Shown: in pieces, positions 18,142 to 28,672 of the stretch | Position numbering within the stretch: position 1 is the first letter of the stretch | Layout of the letters: each line of letters starts with the position of its first letter | From: Rhodobacteraceae bacterium DSL-40 | GTDB lineage: Bacteria; Pseudomonadota; Alphaproteobacteria; Rhodobacterales; Rhodobacteraceae | Assembly: GCA_003258405.1 (NCBI GenBank) | Contig: QKPN01000008.1 | Location: 62,001 to 126,000, forward strand | DNA length: 64,000 nucleotides | Direction: 5' to 3' | Translations under genes and position numbers: made by a program | The notes under the pieces: model-generated | The model's input: only the letters and a program-made list of their open reading frames with translations | The model's database searches: none | What the model was told of the DNA's origin: nothing

Positions 18142-19052
18142 GCCGGCTGACACGCCGCAGGGCGCTCTTCATCGCCGCCGCAGCCACAGCGATGCCGCTC
18201 TTTGGCAGAGCCGGGCCTGCAGCGGAAGCCCGCTGGCAGGGCGCTGCCCTGGGCGCGCATGCCGAAATGCGGATCCGGGATCTCGATCCGGCGGAGGCGG
18301 CACCGGTTTTCGCGGCGGTGGAAGCCGAGCTCGCACGTCTCGAGCGGATTTTCTCGCTCTACAAATCCGATAGTGCGATTTCGACGCTCAATGCGACCGG
18401 AAGGCTTCAGGACCCGCCGCCCGAGTTGCTCGAGGTGCTCGGACTGGCAGGGGCCGTGCATGCCGAAACCGGCGGGTTGTTCGATCCGAGCGTGCAGCCG
18501 CTCTTCAGGCTCTATGCCGAGGCCGGGGCGGCGGGCCGGCCGGTTATGGAGAATGACCTGCAAACCATTGCCGGCGTTGTCGATTTCCAGTCCGTCACAT
18601 TCGACGCATCGGCTGTCGAATTTACGCGGGCGGGGATGGCGCTGACATTGAACGGGGTCGCGCAAGGGTATGTGACGGACCGGATCGCAGCACTTCTGAG
18701 GCGGGAAGGGCTTTCGAACGTGCTGGTGGATATCGGCGAGATCGCCGCAGTCGGCACCGCGGCGGACGGGCAGGGATGGCCGGTGCGGATCGCCAATGGC
18801 GGGCCGCGGCTTCGACTGTCGGACCGGGCCGTCGCCACGTCCATGCCACTCGGCACCAGGCTCTACGCTTCGGAAAACATTGGACATATCTTTCATCCGT
18901 CGCGCGGCTGGATCGTGCCGCAGCAGCGGCAGGTCTCGGTGGTGGCCGAGACGGCAGCACTTGCCGACGCGGTTTCGACCGCGGCCGTGCTGATGCCGGA
19001 CGAGGCGCTCGACGTGCTTCGAAGGCGCGGCTTCGAGATCTTCAGCGTCTGA
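18138..19052 (+). CDS. nosX: NosX, ApbE-type FMN transferase for NosR
   Basis: The product is 304 residues with an RRRALFIAAAATA twin-arginine-type signal. ApbE hallmarks are present: GVAQGYVTDRIA, VDIGE, AVATSMP and HIFHPSRG in place of the usual HIIDP-x-TG. It covalently attaches FMN to the threonine of the NosR DxxSGAT motif in the periplasm. This is the last gene of the nos operon. The presence of NosX fits alphaproteobacterial nos clusters. Confidence 0.94.
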   Translation: MSRLTRRRALFIAAAATAMPLFGRAGPAAEARWQGAALGAHAEMRIRDLDPAEAAPVFAAVEAELARLERIFSLYKSDSAISTLNATGRLQDPPPELLEVLGLAGAVHAETGGLFDPSVQPLFRLYAEAGAAGRPVMENDLQTIAGVVDFQSVTFDASAVEFTRAGMALTLNGVAQGYVTDRIAALLRREGLSNVLVDIGEIAAVGTAADGQGWPVRIANGGPRLRLSDRAVATSMPLGTRLYASENIGHIFHPSRGWIVPQQRQVSVVAETAALADAVSTAAVLMPDEALDVLRRRGFEIFSV

Positions 19053-19080
19053 GTCCGAGCCCTCTGCGCGTCGGGAAAAG

Positions 19081-19124
19081 CATATGGAATCCGTATGGAA
19101 TCGATATGGAATCCATATGGCACC
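19081..19124. repeat. Four tandem 11-bp repeats, consensus near CRTATGGAAYC
   Basis: Units are CATATGGAATC (19081), CGTATGGAATC (19092), GATATGGAATC (19103) and CATATGGCACC (19114). The period is exactly 11 bp, one helical turn. The array begins 29 bp after the nosX stop in a gene-free region. A related array with the same period and core (TATGG) lies at 51983-52026. Function is unknown; a regulator-binding array or a dispersed repeat family are both possible. Confidence 0.85.
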
Positions 19125-19363
19125 CCGGTCGTATTTGCCGCAGCGCGGCAAGGGCAGACTTCTTCACGTTCAGTGCACCCGCACAAATTTTCCTGAAAAA
19201 TGCCAGTTTCATGATGCGATTGTCATGAAGAGAGCCTAGATAGCGAATATTACGGCAGCTCCCATTCCGCGGCGCACCAAATTTGGCTCAGTCTCCGGTG
19301 GCCGTCTGCCACATTTGCCCGGCATCCGCTTCGGAGGCCGGCATGATTACGATCGGAGGGACC
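19125..19363 (+). promoter_or_regulatory. Upstream region of the PhaC-like/H+-ATPase operon with a perfect dyad
   Basis: TTCATGA (19208-19214) and TCATGAA (19223-19229) form a perfect dyad with an 8-bp spacer, followed by the AT-rich stretch GCGAATATTACG. It lies about 130-150 bp before the start codon. This is a candidate operator or promoter; no terminator for the nos operon is obvious in this gap. Confidence 0.4.
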
Positions 19364-20493
19364 ATGACCGAACATGAGATGAAACAACCCAGAACAGAGC
19401 ACAGCGTCCCGTTCTTCTGGCCGATGGCGGCCGGGATCGAGCTGGGCGAGGCGGGGTTGGACCTGTTTCGGCAGAACCTGAAGTTTCTTGAGGAAGCCGC
19501 CGAGATCACCCGGCCGCCGAGCCCGGAGTGGGCCACGCCCAACCGCATTCTCCTCGATCTCGACACCATGCGGCTGCGCGACTTCTGCCGTGACGGCGCG
19601 TGCACCGATGCCGTGCCGGTGATCGTTGATGCTCCCTATGCCGGGCACAGCTCGACCATTGCCGACTATGCGCCCGGCCAGAGCCTCGTCGAGGTGCTGC
19701 TCGATCAGGGCGCGGGGCGGGTCCTCGTCACCGACTGGAAGACCGCCACCCCGGCGATGCGGGATTTCGACATCGACAAGTATCTCGCCGAGATCAATGT
19801 GGTGGTGGACGAACTGGGCGGACGCGCGAACTTCGTCGGCCTCTGCCAGGGGGGCTGGATGGCGGCGATGTATGCCGCACGCTTTCCCGAAAAGGTCGCA
19901 TCGCTCGTGCTCGCAGGCTCGCCGATCGACACGAACGCGGGCAACGGGCCCATCCGCAAGATGGCGCACGAGACACCGCTTTCCTTCTACCGCGAGATGG
20001 TCGAGGCGGGCGAGGACCGGATGCGCGGGAAGTTCATGCTGGCGGGCTGGAAGAACATGCACCCCGAGAAGCAGTATTTCGAGAAGTATCTCGACCTCTA
20101 CGCCCATCTCGACGACAAGAACTACATCGAGCGGACCGAGCGCTTCGAGAGCTGGTACGAAAATCCGGTCGACCTGCCTGGCGCCTATTATCTCCAGGCC
20201 ATCGAGCTTCTCTTCAAGGAGAACCTGTTCGCGAAGGGCGCGTTCGTGGGGCTCGGCCGCAAGCTCACGCTCAAGGATGTGACCTGCCCGGCCTTCCTGC
20301 TCGCGGGCGAGGGCGATGACATCACGACGCGCGAACAGGTCTTCGCCGCGCGCGGCCTGCTCGGAACGCCGGATGCGGAGATCGTCGAGAAGCTCGTGCC
20401 CGGCGGCCATATCGGGCTCTTCATGGGCTCGCACACGCTCAAAGACGCCTGGCCAGGCATCGCGGACTGGCTCATTGAAAAAGGGGGCGCGTG

Positions 20494-20494
<1 letters not shown>
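19364..20494 (+). CDS. PhaC/PhaZ-like alpha/beta-hydrolase with cysteine nucleophile
   Basis: The product is 376 residues from the ATG at 19364; an in-frame ATG at 19343 with slightly better ribosome-site spacing would add 7. It is an alpha/beta-hydrolase with a nucleophile elbow GLCQGGW (C161), acid D318 (GEGDD) and histidine H349 (GGHIG). The G-x-C-x-G elbow is that of polyhydroxyalkanoate synthases rather than the G-x-S-x-G of most lipases and depolymerases. It is much shorter than a PhaC synthase (about 560-600 residues) and lacks its N-terminal domain. Its stop overlaps the start of the H+-ATPase gene as TGATG, so they are coupled. A role in short-chain hydroxyalkanoate transfer or hydrolysis is inferred; the substrate is unknown. 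Confidence 0.75.
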
Positions 20495-22950
<2,456 letters not shown>

Positions 22951-22970
22951 CCGGGGCAGACATGCAGGTG

Positions 22971-23003
22971 ACGGGCGCTTCGGCAGATTGCCGGGGCGCC
23001 CGT
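22971..23003 (+). terminator. Stem-loop after the H+-ATPase gene
   Basis: ACGGGCGC (22971-22978) pairs with GCGCCCGT (22996-23003), and an inner CGGC/GCCG pair extends the stem. It lies 21 bp after the stop, with a weak T run following. A likely transcription terminator. Confidence 0.6.
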
Positions 23004-23165
23004 TGCCGTTTCGGGGACCGCCCCGGAAAAATGCCGGTGGCCTCACAAGGATCTGTCTTTCCGGGCGGGGATGATCTATAAATCACTTCGCATGAATAAT
23101 CTCAGAAGCCCGGTCGGGCCGCGTCTCGCGCGGGCGGCACGGGCGCACATCCCGGAGGAAAGCCC

Positions 23166-23462
23166 ATGTCCCGATATGTCGTTGCCCGGATCGAAGCCTC
23201 GCCCGGCGAGGAGGCGCTGCTCACCACGCTGATCGAGGCTCTGGCGCAGGATGTGCGGAGCGAGGCCGGCAATCGGCGTTTCGAGGTCTATGCCGAGACC
23301 GCGGCGCCGGGGCGGCTCACGATCCTCGAGGAATATGCCGACGAGGCGGCCTTTGCCGCGCATCTCCAGATGCCGCACACCCGCGCCTTCAACGAGAAGC
23401 TCAAGGGCATTGCGCGGGACGGCGCCTCGGAGGTGATCGACCTCACGCCGATCGCCGAATAG
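23166..23462 (+). CDS. Putative quinol monooxygenase (ABM domain)
   Basis: The product is 98 residues forming a single antibiotic-biosynthesis-monooxygenase (ABM) ferredoxin-like domain: VVARIEASPGEEALL, E-x-GN-x-x-FEVYAE and the C-terminal H-x-x-x-PHT-x-AF. This is the layout of YgiN-type quinol monooxygenases and their relatives. It has a GAGGAAAGCCC ribosome site directly upstream. It stands alone between terminator-like elements. YgiN proteins act on quinols, but many ABM proteins have other roles, so activity is uncertain. Confidence 0.75.
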   Translation: MSRYVVARIEASPGEEALLTTLIEALAQDVRSEAGNRRFEVYAETAAPGRLTILEEYADEAAFAAHLQMPHTRAFNEKLKGIARDGASEVIDLTPIAE

Positions 23463-23469
23463 GCACAGC

Positions 23470-23916
23470 TCAGCGCAGGGTTGCGTCGAACTCGACGAGG
23501 TTGCGACCGGATTCCGGCATGGGCGAGGCGACGATCTTGGCGTTGCCGATGCCTTCGCCGGAGAATTCGATCGCACCCTCGAGCAGCTCGTCCGTGCCCT
23601 GTTCGATCACGTAGCCATTCTCCTTCAGGGCCTGTTCCCATGTGTCGAGTAGCGCCCCGGTATCCTCGGCGGTGCTGAAGGAGAACATGCGCACGGTGGA
23701 GCCGATCTCGCGGTCCGAGAGCACTTCGGCATCCGCGGGCATCTCGAGCACGCCGGGCACCCATGCCTGCGGCGCCTCGCCGGCGACGGCGATGGCGGCA
23801 AGACTGAGCGCGGCGAGGCCCGCGAGCGCGTGCCGGAGCGACGGCAGGATCGCGGGCAGGCGGACACGGAACGCGGCGGCGGGTCCCGGAAACGGGGGGC
23901 AAGCGGCACAGATCAT
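23470..23916 (-). CDS. Hypothetical secreted protein
   Basis: The product is 148 residues from the ATG at 23916, with AGGTG six bases upstream; a GTG at 23925 is an alternative. A long N-terminal signal region (LAGLAALSLAAIAVAGEA) is followed by about 100 residues with a pattern resembling small periplasmic alpha-beta proteins: DREIGSTVRMFSFST, WEQALKENGYVIE and AKIVASPMPESGRNLVEFDATL. I do not recognise the family. It is convergent with the ABM gene, 7 bp away. No membrane segment is seen beyond the signal. Confidence 0.65.
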   Translation of the reverse strand: MICAACPPFPGPAAAFRVRLPAILPSLRHALAGLAALSLAAIAVAGEAPQAWVPGVLEMPADAEVLSDREIGSTVRMFSFSTAEDTGALLDTWEQALKENGYVIEQGTDELLEGAIEFSGEGIGNAKIVASPMPESGRNLVEFDATLR

Positions 23917-24042
23917 GAGATACACCTAGTTTCTCGAACAAACGGTCTCAACGTTTCCGGCCCCGACAACAGGGCCGGGGTGGGACGATGCGCGGAAATA
24001 CGCTCGCCCCCCCCACGAAGAGGGGCACGACAGCGGCCCGGC

Positions 24043-25332
24043 TCAGGCACCGCTCACCCGCCAGATCACGTCGCCGACGTCATCCGCCATCAGCAGGGAC
24101 TTGCCGTCCGGGCCCACCGCAACGCCGACCGGGCGGCCGTAGGAGAATTTCTCGTCCTCCGAGAGAAAGCCGGTCAGGATGTCGCGCGGCGGGCCGGAGG
24201 GGCGACCATCGGCGAACGGCACGAAGATCATCCGGTAGCCGCTCAGCTTCGAGCGGTTCCACGACCCGTGCTGGCCGATCACCATGCCATCGGAAAAGCA
24301 GGGAAGCGTGCCTTCGGGCATCCAGCAGAGGCCGAGCGAGGCGGTGTGGCCGCCGAGCGCATAGTCGGGCCGGATCGCGGCGGAAACGAGGGCGGCGTCC
24401 TGGAGCACGCGGTCATCGACCGTCTGGCCCCAGTAGCAGTAGGGCCAGCCGTAGAAGCCGCCCTCGCGCACGGAGGTGAGGTAATCCGGCGGGGTCTCGT
24501 CGCCGAGGCCGTCGCGCTCGTTCACCACCGTCCAGAGCGTGCCGCTGCCGGGCTCCCAGGCCATGCCGACCGGATTGCGCAGGCCCGAGGCGAAGATCCG
24601 CGCCCCGCCGGTGGCGAGGTCGATCTCCCAGATCGCGGCGCGACCCTCTTCGGCCTCGAACCCCTCGTCGGCGATGTTGGTGAGCGATCCGACCCCGGCA
24701 TAGATCCGCGTGCGGTCGGGCGAGACGATGAGGCTGCGGGTCCAGTGGCCCCCCGGCTTGAAGTCGACGATCTTCCGGCCGGGGCCGGTCAGGCGGGTCG
24801 CGCCCTCGCCGTAGGGAAAGGCGACGATGCCGTCGGTGTTGCCGACATAGAAGGTGCCGTCGACCAGAGCCATGCCGAAGGGCTGGTTCTGGCCTTCGAG
24901 AAAGGTCTCGCGGATCTCGGCGGTGCCGTCACCATCGGCATCGCGCCAGAGGGAGATGCGGTTGGCGCTTTCCCCCAGGGCATGCGCCCGACGCATGGTG
25001 GCCTGCATGGCGCGCTGCATCATGCCCTTGGGTGGGCTCGCCTGTTCGCGGGCCTCCGCGACCAGCACGTCGCCATTGGGGAGCACCTCGATCCAGCGGG
25101 GGTGCAACAGGCCGGAGGCGAAGGCGTTTACCCTGAGACCGGCGGCGGCGACCGGGGTCTGGCCTGGAGACCAGCCGCGCGCGGTCGGCATCTTGAGGGT
25201 CATGATCCCCTGCTTCTTCGCTTCCGGAATGTCGGGTGCCGTGCCCACCGCCTGCACCCGCGGGGCACCTGCCCGCCGCAGGGCGACCATCGCCCCGCCG
25301 ACGATCGTGGCCGCCTTTTCGAAGAAATCCAT
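24043..25332 (-). CDS. Sorbosone dehydrogenase-like, PQQ-type beta-propeller sugar dehydrogenase
   Basis: The product is 429 residues from the ATG at 25332 with an AGGGAG ribosome site. The frame is open to 25593, but the upstream part is arginine- and proline-rich and probably non-coding. Beta-propeller blades carry repeated motifs: HPRWIEVLPNGDVLVAE, RTRIYAGVGSLTNIADEG, LRNPVGMAWEPGSGTLWTVVNERDGLGDE and GYRMIFVPF. These match soluble PQQ glucose/sorbosone dehydrogenases (GSDH family). The N-terminus lacks a clear cleavable signal, although a short hydrophobic stretch (ATIVGGAMVAL) may anchor it. The natural substrate is unknown. Confidence 0.82.
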   Translation of the reverse strand: MDFFEKAATIVGGAMVALRRAGAPRVQAVGTAPDIPEAKKQGIMTLKMPTARGWSPGQTPVAAAGLRVNAFASGLLHPRWIEVLPNGDVLVAEAREQASPPKGMMQRAMQATMRRAHALGESANRISLWRDADGDGTAEIRETFLEGQNQPFGMALVDGTFYVGNTDGIVAFPYGEGATRLTGPGRKIVDFKPGGHWTRSLIVSPDRTRIYAGVGSLTNIADEGFEAEEGRAAIWEIDLATGGARIFASGLRNPVGMAWEPGSGTLWTVVNERDGLGDETPPDYLTSVREGGFYGWPYCYWGQTVDDRVLQDAALVSAAIRPDYALGGHTASLGLCWMPEGTLPCFSDGMVIGQHGSWNRSKLSGYRMIFVPFADGRPSGPPRDILTGFLSEDEKFSYGRPVGVAVGPDGKSLLMADDVGDVIWRVSGA

Positions 25333-25704
25333 GCTCCCTCCCTCTCGTTCGCAACGCCCGCGTTCCCCGCCCCAACCGCCGGGGAGGAGAGACTGTTCCG
25401 GTCTCGCCCGGACCGGGCCGGGCCCTCGCATTTCCGGACTGTCGGGGCGATCAGACAGCACTTTAGCAGGCATCCGCGCCGGTGCAGCGCCCTTTGCCGG
25501 TAATTTTTTCGGGGGGTGACCAAAAGCCCGCTTGGCCGCCCGGACGCAGAGATCAGGCCCCGGAGCCTTGACCGTGAAAACGGGGCGTTTCACCGTGAAA
25601 ATCCGAAAATCGCATTGATTTAACTGGATTTTTTGGTTAACATATCATGAATGCGCCGCGAGGCGCCTCCGCTGGTCGGGCGCGGACCCGCGTCCCGGGA
25701 TGCG
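25333..25704. promoter_or_regulatory. Gene-free region: dyad upstream of the sugar dehydrogenase, hairpin after lldR
   Basis: No gene is credible here. GTGAAA (25574-25579) and TTTCAC (25588-25593) form a perfect dyad with an 8-bp spacer, and GTGAAA recurs at 25595-25600. This could regulate the minus-strand dehydrogenase. GCGCC-GCGA-GGCGC at 25653-25666 lies about 40 bp after the regulator's stop and may be its terminator. The AT-rich stretch at 25616-25650 is the lowest-GC patch nearby. Confidence 0.4.
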
Positions 25705-26487
25705 TCAGGTCGGGCGGGCACGGGCGCGGGAGCTGATGTTGCCGCCGTCGATGCGGCGGAGCGAGATCTCCAGCCGGGCTTCGGCGGCCGCGATCTCGGT
25801 CATCACCCGGCGGGTGTAGCTCATGTGATCCTCCGAGGCCTGGCCGGCCGCGACGGGATCGTGGGCCATGATCGCATCGAAGATCGCCCGGTGCTGCTCG
25901 CGGAGCACCTCGCGGACCTCGGCGCGGGCATAGAGCTTCTCGCGGTTGTGGAAGACGCCCTTGCGCAGCATCCCCGAGAGCGCCCGCATGATCTGGAGCA
26001 GCACGATGTTGTGGCTCGCCTCGTAGATCGCGACGTGCAGATCGACATCGGCATCGGCCTCGTCATGCGGATCGGCCATCTCGTGGGCGGCGTCGATCCG
26101 CGCCATGCAGCTCTGGAGCGTCTGGCGGTCGACATCGTTGGCGCGGGTGGCGGCGAGGCTCGCGGCAAGACGCTCCATCGTGGCGCGCAGCTCGAGATAA
26201 TCGCCGACCACCTCTGCCCGGCTCGACATGAGCTCGAGCAGCGGATCGGTGATGCTGGTGGCGAGCGGCGCCACGACACGGCCGCCGCCGGCCTCGGCCA
26301 CGAGCAGGCCGCGGTCCTCGAGGATCTTCATGCCCTGGCGCAGGGTCGGGCGGGACACATTGAGCCGCACCGCCATCTCGCGTTCGGGCAGCAGCGGCTC
26401 TCCCGGACGCAGCGAGCCCTCGAGAATCAGATCCTCGATGTGACGCGCGGTCGATTCCGCCGCGCTGCTTCCCTTGATCCCGTCCAT
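25705..26487 (-). CDS. lldR: GntR-family (FadR/FCD) regulator, LldR-like
   Basis: The product is 260 residues from the ATG at 26487. The N-terminal winged helix (LLPEREMAVRLNVSRPTLRQGM, with SRPTLRQ as recognition region) is followed by an FCD domain with conserved acidic and histidine residues (DVDLHVAIYEASHN and EQHRAIFDAI) that bind metal in this family. It is divergent from dld-lldP-lutABC, which is the usual position of LldR/LutR regulators that respond to lactate. The frame extends upstream to 26598, but the AT-rich operator region makes that unlikely. The symbol is given by context. Confidence 0.85.
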   Translation of the reverse strand: MDGIKGSSAAESTARHIEDLILEGSLRPGEPLLPEREMAVRLNVSRPTLRQGMKILEDRGLLVAEAGGGRVVAPLATSITDPLLELMSSRAEVVGDYLELRATMERLAASLAATRANDVDRQTLQSCMARIDAAHEMADPHDEADADVDLHVAIYEASHNIVLLQIMRALSGMLRKGVFHNREKLYARAEVREVLREQHRAIFDAIMAHDPVAAGQASEDHMSYTRRVMTEIAAAEARLEISLRRIDGGNISSRARARPT

Positions 26488-26598
26488 GCGACTCTCCCGG
26501 GTTTTCCGAACGCCTCGACTTTTCAACTGGTTGCCTGCGAGGCCTCGGACAAGGGGAGAGTAACCGCAAGCGGCACCAAGGTGAAGTCGATTTCGCAC

Positions 26599-26627
26599 TT
26601 GACGTGCGTGGTAAAATTATATTACCA
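26599..26627 (+). promoter_or_regulatory. Candidate lactate-regulator operator overlapping the dld promoter
   Basis: A TTGACG -35-like element (26599-26604) is followed by the perfect dyad TGGTAA (26609-26614) and TTACCA (26622-26627) with a 7-bp AT spacer. TGGT/ACCA arms are typical of FadR-subfamily GntR operators. It sits between the divergent lldR and dld genes. The rest of 26488-26830 holds no gene that can be supported. Confidence 0.6.
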
Positions 26628-26830
26628 ATGAAAATATAGAGGTCACAACAAAGAACCATAATTGACCGCGGAGGAGCCGGTCCCGGACGGCACGGGGCCG
26701 GGTGTGGTATGGCCAGAGGGGCCTGCCGCGCCGGCGGTCAAGCCGTTGCAAAAAACAAGGCATGCACGCGATCGGCGTCCGCGACAGGCGTGACGCAGGC
26801 GATGTGACGTGCCCGGAGGAGACTTGTCCG

Positions 26831-28588
26831 ATGGAACAGACCGAAACCGGCGCCCGCGCCGCGCAGTCCGAAGCCACACGCCCCGAAAACGGGGCAGGGC
26901 GGCTCACCCCGCCGCGCGACGTGCTGGTCGCCGAGCTTCGCCGCATCGTGGGCGCATCCCATGTGCTGACCGCCGAGCGCGACACGCGGCGCTTCACCCG
27001 CGGCTTCCGCTATGGCAGCGGCCCGGTCGCGGCCGTGGTCCGCCCCGGCAGCCTCATCGAGCAGTGGCGCGTCCTGACGGCCAGCATCGCCGCGGGCCGG
27101 GCCGTGATCTTCCAGGCCGCAAACACCGGGCTCACCGGCGGATCGACCCCCTGGGGCGACGATTACGGCCGCGAGATCGTGCTGGTGAGCGTCATGCGCC
27201 TCAAGGGCGTGCATCTGATCGAGGGCGGCAAGCAGGTGCTCTGCCTGCCCGGCGCGACGCTCGATGCGCTCGAGAAGCGGCTCCGCCCGCTTGGCCGCGA
27301 GCCGCATTCGGTGATCGGCTCGTCCTGCATCGGCGCCTCCGTGCTCGGCGGGGTCTGCAACAATTCGGGCGGCGCGCTGATCCAGCGCGGCCCGGCCTAC
27401 ACCGAGATGAGCCTTTTTGCCGAGGTGCGCGCCGATGGCTCGGTCGCGCTCGTCAACCATCTGGGGCTGGCGCTCGGCAACGATCCCGAGGAGATCCTCG
27501 CCCGCGTCGAGCGCGGCGATCTGCCGGAGCCGGACCCGACAAACGCCTGGGCCTCGGACCACGAATACGTGAGCCATGTGCGCGACGTGGAGGCGGAGAC
27601 GCCCGCGCGCTTCAACGCCGATGCCCGGCGGCTGCGCGAGGCGGCGGGCTGTGCGGGCAAGCTCGCGGTCTTCGCGGTGCGGCTCGACACGTTCGAGGCC
27701 GAGAAGGACACCGCGGTCTTCTATGTCGGCACCAACGATCCGGGCGAGCTCACCGGCATCCGCCGCCATATCCTCGCGCATTTCGAGAGCCTGCCGATCG
27801 CGGGCGAGTATATCCACCGCGACGCCTATGACATTGCCGCGCGCTACGGCAAGGACACGTTCCTCTTCATCCAGAAGGCCGGGACCGACCGGATGCCCGC
27901 CTTCTTCGCCGCGAAGGCCAAGGTCGATGCGCTGACCGAACGGCTCGGGCTCGGCACCACGCTCTCCGACCGGGTGGCGCAGGCGGTGAGCGCGCTGGCG
28001 CCGCAGCACCTGCCGAAGCGGATGAACGATTTCCGCGACCGCTACGAGCATCACCTGCTGCTCCGGATGGGCGGCACGGGGATCGCCGAGGCGCGGGAGT
28101 ATCTCGCGACGCTCTTTCCCTCGGCGACGGGGGATGTCTTCGAATGCACGGCCGCCGAGGGCAAGGCCGCCTTCCTGCACCGTTTCGCGGTGGCGGGGGC
28201 GGCGGTGCGCTACCGGGCGGTGCATGCGAAGGAGGTCGAGGACATCGTTGCCCTCGACATCGCGCTCCGGCGCAACGACCGCGACTGGCTCGAGCGCCTG
28301 CCGCCCGAGATCGACGCCGCGATCGAGAAGAAGCTCTACTACGGCCATTTCTTCTGCCACGTGTTCCATCAGGACTATGTGGTGAAGAAGGGTCACGACT
28401 GTCTCGCGCTCGAGCATGCCATGTGGGACCTGCTCGATCAGCGCGGGGCGGAATATCCGGCCGAGCACAACGTCGGCCATCTCTACAAGGCCAAGCCCGC
28501 GCTCGCGGACTTCTACCGGTCGATCGATCCGACCAACAGCCTGAACCCGGGCATCGGCCAGACCTCGAAATGTGCCCACTGGCACTGA
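26831..28588 (+). CDS. dld: Quinone-dependent D-lactate dehydrogenase
   Basis: The product is 585 residues from the ATG at 26831 with GGAGGA about 9 bases upstream. It has the FAD-binding type-4 domain (AVVRPGSLIEQWRVL, QAANTGLTGGSTPWG, SVMRLKGVHLI, VIGSSCIGASVLGGVCNNSGG) and a C-terminal membrane-binding cap with SLNPGIG and a His-rich segment (YYGHFFCHVFHQDYV). This is the Dld type of Escherichia coli (about 571 residues), a peripheral membrane flavoprotein that oxidises D-lactate to pyruvate and reduces quinone. It heads a lactate operon with lldP and lutABC. A weakly conserved N-terminal extension of about 25 residues is present. Confidence 0.93.
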   Translation: MEQTETGARAAQSEATRPENGAGRLTPPRDVLVAELRRIVGASHVLTAERDTRRFTRGFRYGSGPVAAVVRPGSLIEQWRVLTASIAAGRAVIFQAANTGLTGGSTPWGDDYGREIVLVSVMRLKGVHLIEGGKQVLCLPGATLDALEKRLRPLGREPHSVIGSSCIGASVLGGVCNNSGGALIQRGPAYTEMSLFAEVRADGSVALVNHLGLALGNDPEEILARVERGDLPEPDPTNAWASDHEYVSHVRDVEAETPARFNADARRLREAAGCAGKLAVFAVRLDTFEAEKDTAVFYVGTNDPGELTGIRRHILAHFESLPIAGEYIHRDAYDIAARYGKDTFLFIQKAGTDRMPAFFAAKAKVDALTERLGLGTTLSDRVAQAVSALAPQHLPKRMNDFRDRYEHHLLLRMGGTGIAEAREYLATLFPSATGDVFECTAAEGKAAFLHRFAVAGAAVRYRAVHAKEVEDIVALDIALRRNDRDWLERLPPEIDAAIEKKLYYGHFFCHVFHQDYVVKKGHDCLALEHAMWDLLDQRGAEYPAEHNVGHLYKAKPALADFYRSIDPTNSLNPGIGQTSKCAHWH

Positions 28589-28634
28589 CCGCGGTCCGGC
28601 CAGCACATCCAATCACCTGATCCAACACCGAACC

Positions 28635-28654
28635 GGGCGGCGTGACAGCCGCCC
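28635..28654 (+). terminator. Intercistronic stem-loop between dld and lldP
   Basis: GGGCGGC (28635-28641) and GCCGCCC (28648-28654) form a perfect 7-bp stem with a 6-base loop. No U-tract follows. It probably modulates relative transcript levels rather than ending transcription. Confidence 0.5.
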
Positions 28655-28672
28655 AGCCCGAAGGGGGGACAC

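Noticed and set aside
19081-19124. CRISPR array or plasmid-type iteron origin
   Set aside because: The repeats are 11 bp with no spacers, and there is no rep or par gene nearby; a regulator or dispersed-repeat explanation is more reasonable.
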